From Lonicera japonica (lineage: Eukaryota; Streptophyta; Magnoliopsida; Dipsacales; Caprifoliaceae), in contig CM038469.1 in the NCBI GenBank assembly GCA_021464415.1, positions 13,246,501-13,310,500 on the forward strand: a stretch of DNA of 64,000 bases, read 5' to 3'. The notes below the pieces were generated by a model. The model was not told the DNA's origin, did not search any database, and saw nothing but the letters and a program-made list of their open reading frames with translations. Positions 58,320 through 64,000 of the stretch are shown here, piece by piece. A program made the translations under genes and the position numbers. Positions within the stretch are counted from its first letter, which is position 1. Every line of letters begins with the position of its first letter.

Positions 58320-61300
58320 TCACCGAAGATCATCTGCATGGAGAAACCTCTCGTAATCTGTTCCTTTGAGCGTCTTTTTGACATCGTTCCAATTCTTAAT
58401 GTGATCTCCCAATGTTCCTTTGTGTATCTTCACTTGCCGGCTTGTTAACTCCATAAATGGCAACCCTAGAAATTTTTGAACATCTTCCAATTTCTACAAA
58501 ACAACAGATAGACTAGTAAACTCATTTGATAACTTTGAATTTTTAGATACATGTAGGGTGAGTTTGTGTAGTTTACATGGAAGAGAATCAAATTACTTGG
58601 GGTTGTTTAACATGGGAAAAGTTTTCATGGAAAACAGAAACTTATAGGTAGGTGGTTTCTGAATTTCATGGAAAAGGGAAGAACTAGGCTAGCAGTAGAT
58701 AGATCTTGATTTCTTGGAAATTTTCGCAATCAAACACCAGTAAAGATGGAACATATGGATTTTAGGCATTTCCCATGAAAAGCAAGGTCAATCAGATGCA
58801 CCATTTTAAAATTTGGTACTTATGTGGAGATTATCCTAATTCTTACAGTGCGGTTCTTGACAATATCCTCATAGTAGAGAACTATATGTCGGGTGCTGTT
58901 GAGGTACACCAATGCCTTCTTGGTAGCCAACTCCATCTGCTGCAAATCTGTCACCAATGTAGTCAAATTAATCATGGGCTTGTATTCTGAAAGCGTTTTA
59001 GCCTGCAAAGTAAAAAACAATTGAGGTCATGCACATAGATGACCAAAAAGGAGGGGAAGAACAACAGAGGGAGAGAGAGAACCTCGTCAGGCGAGTGTGT
59101 ATGGGACTTGTGGATCCCATTCAATATCTTGGCATGTGCATCGTGGGAATTTGCTCGCATTGAAACCATTCGACGCAGCAAATTTCTTCGAAAGAGAAAT
59201 ATTGCAGAAACACCCCTGCTGTTGAAGTACTCTACTACTCCCTTATAATTCCCCAACACTCCCTGCATTAAACACGACATAGTACGTTAACTCGGTACTG
59301 TTGCTTCTCACAAAGAACAATCTTTATTGATAGTTAGCTGAAATGGAAATTTTAGATCAATCCAACATATTTGTATGTTCAACTATGGTTTGACTAAATT
59401 TTAAGTTTTATACACACGAACCAAGTACTCTACACACTTGAAGGGGTAAACTTACCGTTTTCCTCTTCTTTTTCTTTCAAATTTTCTCAACATTCTAAAA
59501 ATTGCTACTAGTTCCTAGAGCAGTGAGGTGGGACTTGTGCCTTGTGGATTAACCGGGGACTAATCGGGGATTAATAGGACAAAATTTTTTAATATTTAGT
59601 AATTATGTAAAATAACATAATACAAATACAATCTAACTTTACTTCTAAAAATGACTTTGAGAGCTCGTTAAACAAATATTTCCATAATTCAAACATGAAA
59701 AAGAATAGTTTTGAAAACAAAAAGGAGGGAAAGACTCCATTATTATTGCTGAATTGCCATCCTGCAAGATAGGCGTCCACCTAACTAGGCTAAGCGGCAA
59801 ACTACCGCTTAGCGCCTAGGCGGGGACTAATCCGTCCTAGGTGGGGATTTTTAGAACACTGAATTTTCTTTTATTTGTTTTTAATTGTATTAATACACCT
59901 TGTTCTTTTTAAACTTCCTTTTTAACAACTTCATCTTCCATAATGTCCAGGCAATCAAACTTCCCTCCCAACAACTTCATCTTTAGTACACAACTCTTAT
60001 AAGAATAGTTGAACAAACTCGAAGAAACTCAATCAAGGAAAGTGGAAAGCAAAACAGCCATACCTGGCCTTCTATCTTTCCAAACGAATAATTTCTTCAC
60101 ACATCCATGTATTGTCTACAACCTAGGTGGATAAAATAATTAGTATTGTGTTGTCTTATGTTTTCAATGAACAATGAAAATATTGCAAACATTAAGCGAG
60201 GTAAATTTATTAAGTTTCTAAGGTGTATTTTTGGTCTTAATATTTGGTTACGTATATGGTGGATTGATCCAAAACTTTCCTATACTAACAGCATCTACTT
60301 GAAGAAATATTTACATACCTGATTAAGCATCCACTTGAAACCAACAGCAGCAGTGCACTCATTCTTCGAAGCACTAGTAAAAAAGTCTAAATTGTAAACT
60401 CTATCCAGAGTCCTCACAATTGATGTAATATTGTTTCTCCTATCCTTTTTACCAAATATTTCACCATTGGAACTGACATTGATGTGACTGTTTAACAGTG
60501 TCTCAAACCATCCACTTCCGGATCTCTGCATCGATAGAATGGCAAACAATCGTACAGGATTACAGGCACATTCAGCCCTGACAAATTGCACCAAAGAAGC
60601 TTTAAGCATATTGGGATGAAAATCAAGAATTTGAAGAAAACAAAAAGGCAGCTTTTCTCAATTTACCTGTTAAAAGTTGTGGGTTTTGGGTAGTGCAAGT
60701 AGGGGATTTGGGATCGGTTGATGCTGTAATTTTGGCAAGGCGTCTCAATGACTTTGAAGCTTAGGGTCTTAGCATTGTTGGCATTTATTTGCTGTAGACA
60801 GATTGAGCATATATAAATTCCGCAGACCATTGCAAATACTAAGACTATCATCCTCAACATTATGGGAGATTTTTTGTATGGTTTTATGAAGAGAATATCC
60901 TGCGATCCAAATAAAGAGGATAAACAAGAAAACCAAGATGTTAATAAGTAAATTCACACGGATAAACGGTAAAACCGTTTTTAATTAGACAAATGGCACT
61001 GAAATAAGAACTCTACATTTTCTTCCAAATCTGCACCAGAATGTAAAATAGTGCTGCCACTGATCGAAGGATGACTATGAGTCTGTCAGAGAAACTGAGA
61101 TACCTTATGGGCACCCTTGTATGTAAATTTATGATACAGAGAGACCCTCTGCCAATTTTATTTTATTTTGAAATGACAATTGACCCTTAAATTTCATGTG
61201 GATTAAGTTCCAAAGCATGAAGATAAATTGGGATAGACGAATGAATATGTTTTGGAAACCCAAGAGTAGAATAGAAAGGACCGGTATGATGTTCTTGTCC

Positions 61301-61996
61301 TTTCTTTGGATGTATGTTTGTTCCAACATAAACACTAAATTACAGGGCCGATTATGAGGGAGGGCGAAGTGGGCGACCGCCCAGGGCCCATGCTGTGAAA
61401 GTTAGCCATACGATCCAAAAAAAAATCATCTGGATAGTTTTCTAAACAAACAATATGAATTTTCCAATATTCTTCTAACTTTTGTAACAAATCCTCAAAT
61501 GGGAGAGTGGTTCTCATCTTACATTGTAACTAAAATAACCCCATTCACAAAATTAAAGAAGCTGATATACAATTTTAAAGGAAATGAAAATCGATGTATA
61601 AATAAAGAACAAACCCAGAATTCATTTCATACCCGAAATCAAAATTATTAAAATGCAATGCTGCATTCATTCCATAAACAATCAGATACTCAAGATAATT
61701 TCGCCACGCGTTAATATTATATATATATACACGAATATATCAAATGCCAATCAATGAATTTAGCTTCTTTAACAGACTTTCAGAGATTGAAGCTTTAGAT
61801 GAATATGAAAAAAACAAAAAAGGCATTATCTGTTCAAAATCACATGCACATACGTACACAAAACTGAAAAATTCCCGACCTAAAGAATATCAACCCAAAA
61901 GTTAATAGATCTTAAATGTCTAAGCCATTGAAAATATAGAAACATAAAAAGGGAAAAAAGACTGACCTTGTTAAAGGAGGAGTTATCTTCAGCCAT
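58320..61996 (-). CDS. Membrane-anchored sulfotransferase-like protein
   Basis: Six exons on the minus strand: 61996-61967, 60899-60667, 60577-60319, 59262-59083, 59002-58847 and 58493-58320. All have GT-AG introns and total 1032 bases, giving 343 residues. The start ATG in the 10-codon first exon gives M-A-E-D, as in the family. Residues about 24-45 form one membrane anchor, fitting a type II Golgi-like topology. The PAPS-binding 5' loop is at 104-112 (M-Q-R-S-G-S-G-W-F), and a second phosphate-binding stretch at 195-208 (I-F-L-F-R-R-N-L-L-R-R-M-V-S). The C-terminus has K-I-H-K-G-T and ends D-D-L-R. This fits a conserved plant P-loop sulfotransferase-like family of about 340 residues whose substrate is not established. 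No lesions; the paralogue at 32401 is a pseudogene. Confidence 0.9.
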
Positions 61997-61999
61997 TAT

Positions 62000-62635
62000 A
62001 TATGATTCAAATGCAAGGAGAAAAAACAGAATATATCTTATATTCTAGAGAGCTCAAATTCTACCATTCTTATCCCACCTTTTTTTTTCTTTATGTATAT
62101 TCAGCTCCCCATTTATTTAAATTAAATTCAATAATATATATATATATATATATGTATTGTATGACTTTTTGTGATGGTGGGCGTGGGGGTGGGGGTGGCG
62201 CTTGACTATGGCCAAAAGTATGGGAATGAATAGCCTAACAACAGCTGGTTTAGAAAGAAAAAAGATGTTGGACCAAAGATGCTTTGACAGCTGGTTCTTT
62301 GTCCTCATGTCACTTTATTTATTTCGGATTAATTAATATTAATTTGTATGACTACAAATATTTGTCCTTTTTCTTCTTCTTCTTTTCTTTTTTTTGTTAA
62401 ACATGATATAATAATATTTGTGATTTATTGTACCTAAATGCCACAATGCAAAGGAATATCTCGGCAACATTAAAATAGGACCCCAAATAGTAAAAGTCCC
62501 AGACGACGTGCGAAAAAGTAGGGAACTACACCCGAAGTACATCTTTGTTGGTTATAGTGAACACGTTTAATATTTCATTTAAGAAAATAGGTTACACTTT
62601 ATTATTATATTTAAATTGAGTCGCATTTAAAAGGC
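62000..62635. other. Upstream region of the sulfotransferase gene
   Basis: AT-rich, with a (TA)n run near 62130-62155 that may serve as a weak promoter element. No other gene is recognised. Confidence 0.4.
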
Positions 62636-62870
62636 GGTGCTACGGTCACCTCACAATTGCTTGCTTCTACTTCCCGTTCTAATAACACTCTCATTCACTT
62701 ATTTTTACTCATTAAATCTTTACACCACTCCCACCTTCTAATACATGTAATTAGTGATAATTTTATTTTCATTAATTAATTAACTAACAATTACAATATC
62801 AAATTACTTCCTTTCTCTTTCTGCCTCGCTCTCCGATCGCTTTCCATTTTGTTCTCCGATTGCTCTCTGG

Positions 62871-63250
62871 ACCTTACATAAGCCTTTAACAACCGAGTAT
62901 TTTGGCGAATGTCGGTTTTCTATGGTCGAAGTTCATCAAACTCCTTAGTCCCTTAAAACTGAAGCCTCTTCATATCATATTTTAGCTCTTGGGACCTTAC
63001 ATTGACCTCTAACAACCGAGTATTAAGAATAATTTCAGTTCCACATGACCAGAGTTCATCCACTTCCTCGGTCCCTTACAACCGAGGTATTCTGGATTAT
63101 ATTTTCAACCCTCGGGACCTTATATCGATCTCTAACAACCGAGGTATTTGGAGAAGAACATAACTCTTTAGATTTTTTTCATTACCTCGGCCCCTAAGAG
63201 CCGAGTAATAGGCATATTTAGACCATTACGAACCGATAAAAATGATAATT
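62871..63250. repeat. 123-bp tandem repeat, about three copies
   Basis: The phrase ACCTTA(C/T)AT...CAACCGAG(T/G)TAT recurs at 62871, 62994 and 63117, spaced exactly 123 bp. The copies differ at many positions. Confidence 0.8.
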
Positions 63251-63689
63251 GTTGGTTTTGTATAATCGAAATATCATTTTTCTTTACGTCTTCATATGAC
63301 ACATTCGGTCACAGGAGACTGAACAAGTGCTCCAACTTTGGTTCCCCATAACCAAAGTAACCTGTTCTGATGCTCTAATTCGTTTCGTTGTGTATATATT
63401 TTTGTGGATGTTAACAAAACAAAATAAATATAAAACTCAATAAAAACAAACATAAATCGATCTGTTTCATTAACTTTTTCTACCTTGACAATCCTTGATT
63501 TGCTCTTCTCTACCATTTTCTACAATTGAAGGGGTTTTTTTGTGATGCAACAATAGAGATTTTTTGTGTTTTTGTGAGTTACTTTTAGATTTTTGTTGGC
63601 TTTTGGAATGAACTGAATGAGATAGAATGGGTAATTAGATCCAAATTTTTGTTAATTATTATTAACGATTGAGTAAAAACCACAGAGGA

Positions 63690-63882
63690 TGAGAAGAAGA
63701 CGAAGAAAAAGAAAAAAGAGAAGAAGAACGAGAAGGAGAAGAAGAAGGATAAGAAGGAGGGGGAGGGGGAGAAGAAGAAGAAGAAGAAGAAGAAGAAGAA
63801 GAAGGAGAAGGAGAAGGAGAAGGAGAAGGAGAAGGAGAAGGAGAAGGAGAAGGAGATGATGATGATGATGATGATGATGATG
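63690..63882 (+). repeat. Purine-rich GAA/GGAGAA/GAT simple repeat
   Basis: GAAGAA, then GGAGAA repeats, then GAT repeats make up almost pure purine on one strand until the GAT part. It is open as an E/K/D-rich frame but has no gene context. Confidence 0.9.
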
Positions 63883-64000
63883 AATAGTAATTAATGTTAA
63901 TGAGTGATTAGTTGGTTGAAATGATTAATTGCATGGGGTGGAAATAGAAGTTTACACCTTTTTTTAGTGGGAGTAAAACCAAGTAGTTTTTGGGGTTGCA

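Larger units (their letters stand above)
62638..64000. mobile_element. Probable Mutator-like element, right end off window
   Basis: The left end reads GGTGCTACGGTCACCTCAC. The DNA from there to about 62760 resembles, inverted, the last 110 bases of the window (words such as GTGGGAGT, AAGTAG, GAGTGA in matching order). This suggests long degraded TIRs. The interior holds three copies of a 123-bp repeat and a long purine tract. No transposase is seen. Confidence 0.4.

Noticed and set aside
61129..61517. Minus-strand frames downstream of sulfotransferase exon 1
   Set aside because: They lie in intron 1, share no motif with the enzyme and are also present, with stops, in the duplicate at 35730-36130.
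62117..62205. GTGGGGGTGGGGGTGG as a telomere-like or promoter G-box
   Set aside because: It is a short low-complexity stretch with no telomeric repeat unit and no clear core-promoter context.
63730..63882. Acidic/basic repeat protein in the purine tract
   Set aside because: It is a simple-sequence expansion with no start context, splice signals or flanking homology.

Overview
The window is AT-rich nuclear DNA from a flowering plant, most likely a eudicot. The signs are spliced genes with GT-AG introns, plant-only gene families (CEP peptide hormone precursors, a FAR1-related protein), and dense layers of plant-type LTR retrotransposons, hAT, Mutator-like, Helitron, SINE, LINE and MITE insertions. 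All functional genes that could be reconstructed lie on the minus strand.

Layout. 0-5 kb: a decayed Ty3/gypsy gag remnant and two MITEs. 5.3-5.9 kb: an intact two-domain CEP precursor gene. 7.7-41.8 kb: three diverged copies of one tandemly duplicated unit (about 9.3-15.3, 15.3-23.0 and 36.2-41.8 kb), each holding one single-domain CEP gene (12539-12865, 18452-18775, 39027-39362) with the same TATA box, CT-rich leader and promoter Stowaway MITE. 25.3-28.6 kb: a complete five-coding-exon FAR1-RELATED SEQUENCE gene (859 aa inferred). 30.3-31.8 kb: a Pack-MULE-like element carrying pieces of a xyloglucan xylosyltransferase (GT34) gene and an HSP70 gene. 32.4-35.5 kb: a sulfotransferase-like pseudogene. 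42.9-54.2 kb: a decayed Ty1/copia element with an extra LTR, a duplicated flank and a nested solo LTR. 54.2-57.6 kb: a Ty3/gypsy-type solo LTR with a hAT element inside it. 58.3-62.0 kb: the intact six-exon sulfotransferase-like gene (343 aa inferred). 62.6-64.0 kb: the start of another Mutator-like element with 123-bp tandem repeats.

The locus is best read as a large tandem duplication. The order CEP unit, shared spacer, sulfotransferase occurs twice (about 15.3-36.1 kb and 36.2-61.5 kb). The second block lost the FAR1 interval through a deletion ending inside a MITE; the first block kept FAR1, but its sulfotransferase copy lost exon 1 and decayed. Because the copies can be aligned by eye, almost every transposon has an empty-site allele in the same window, so element ends and target-site duplications can be read directly.

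Functionally, the four CEP genes would encode secreted 15-residue peptides of the kind that CEPR receptors perceive in root nitrogen and growth signalling. The FAR1-related protein is a transposase-derived nuclear DNA-binding protein. The sulfotransferase-like protein is a probable type II membrane enzyme. No operon-like link between them is implied; they share the locus through duplication.
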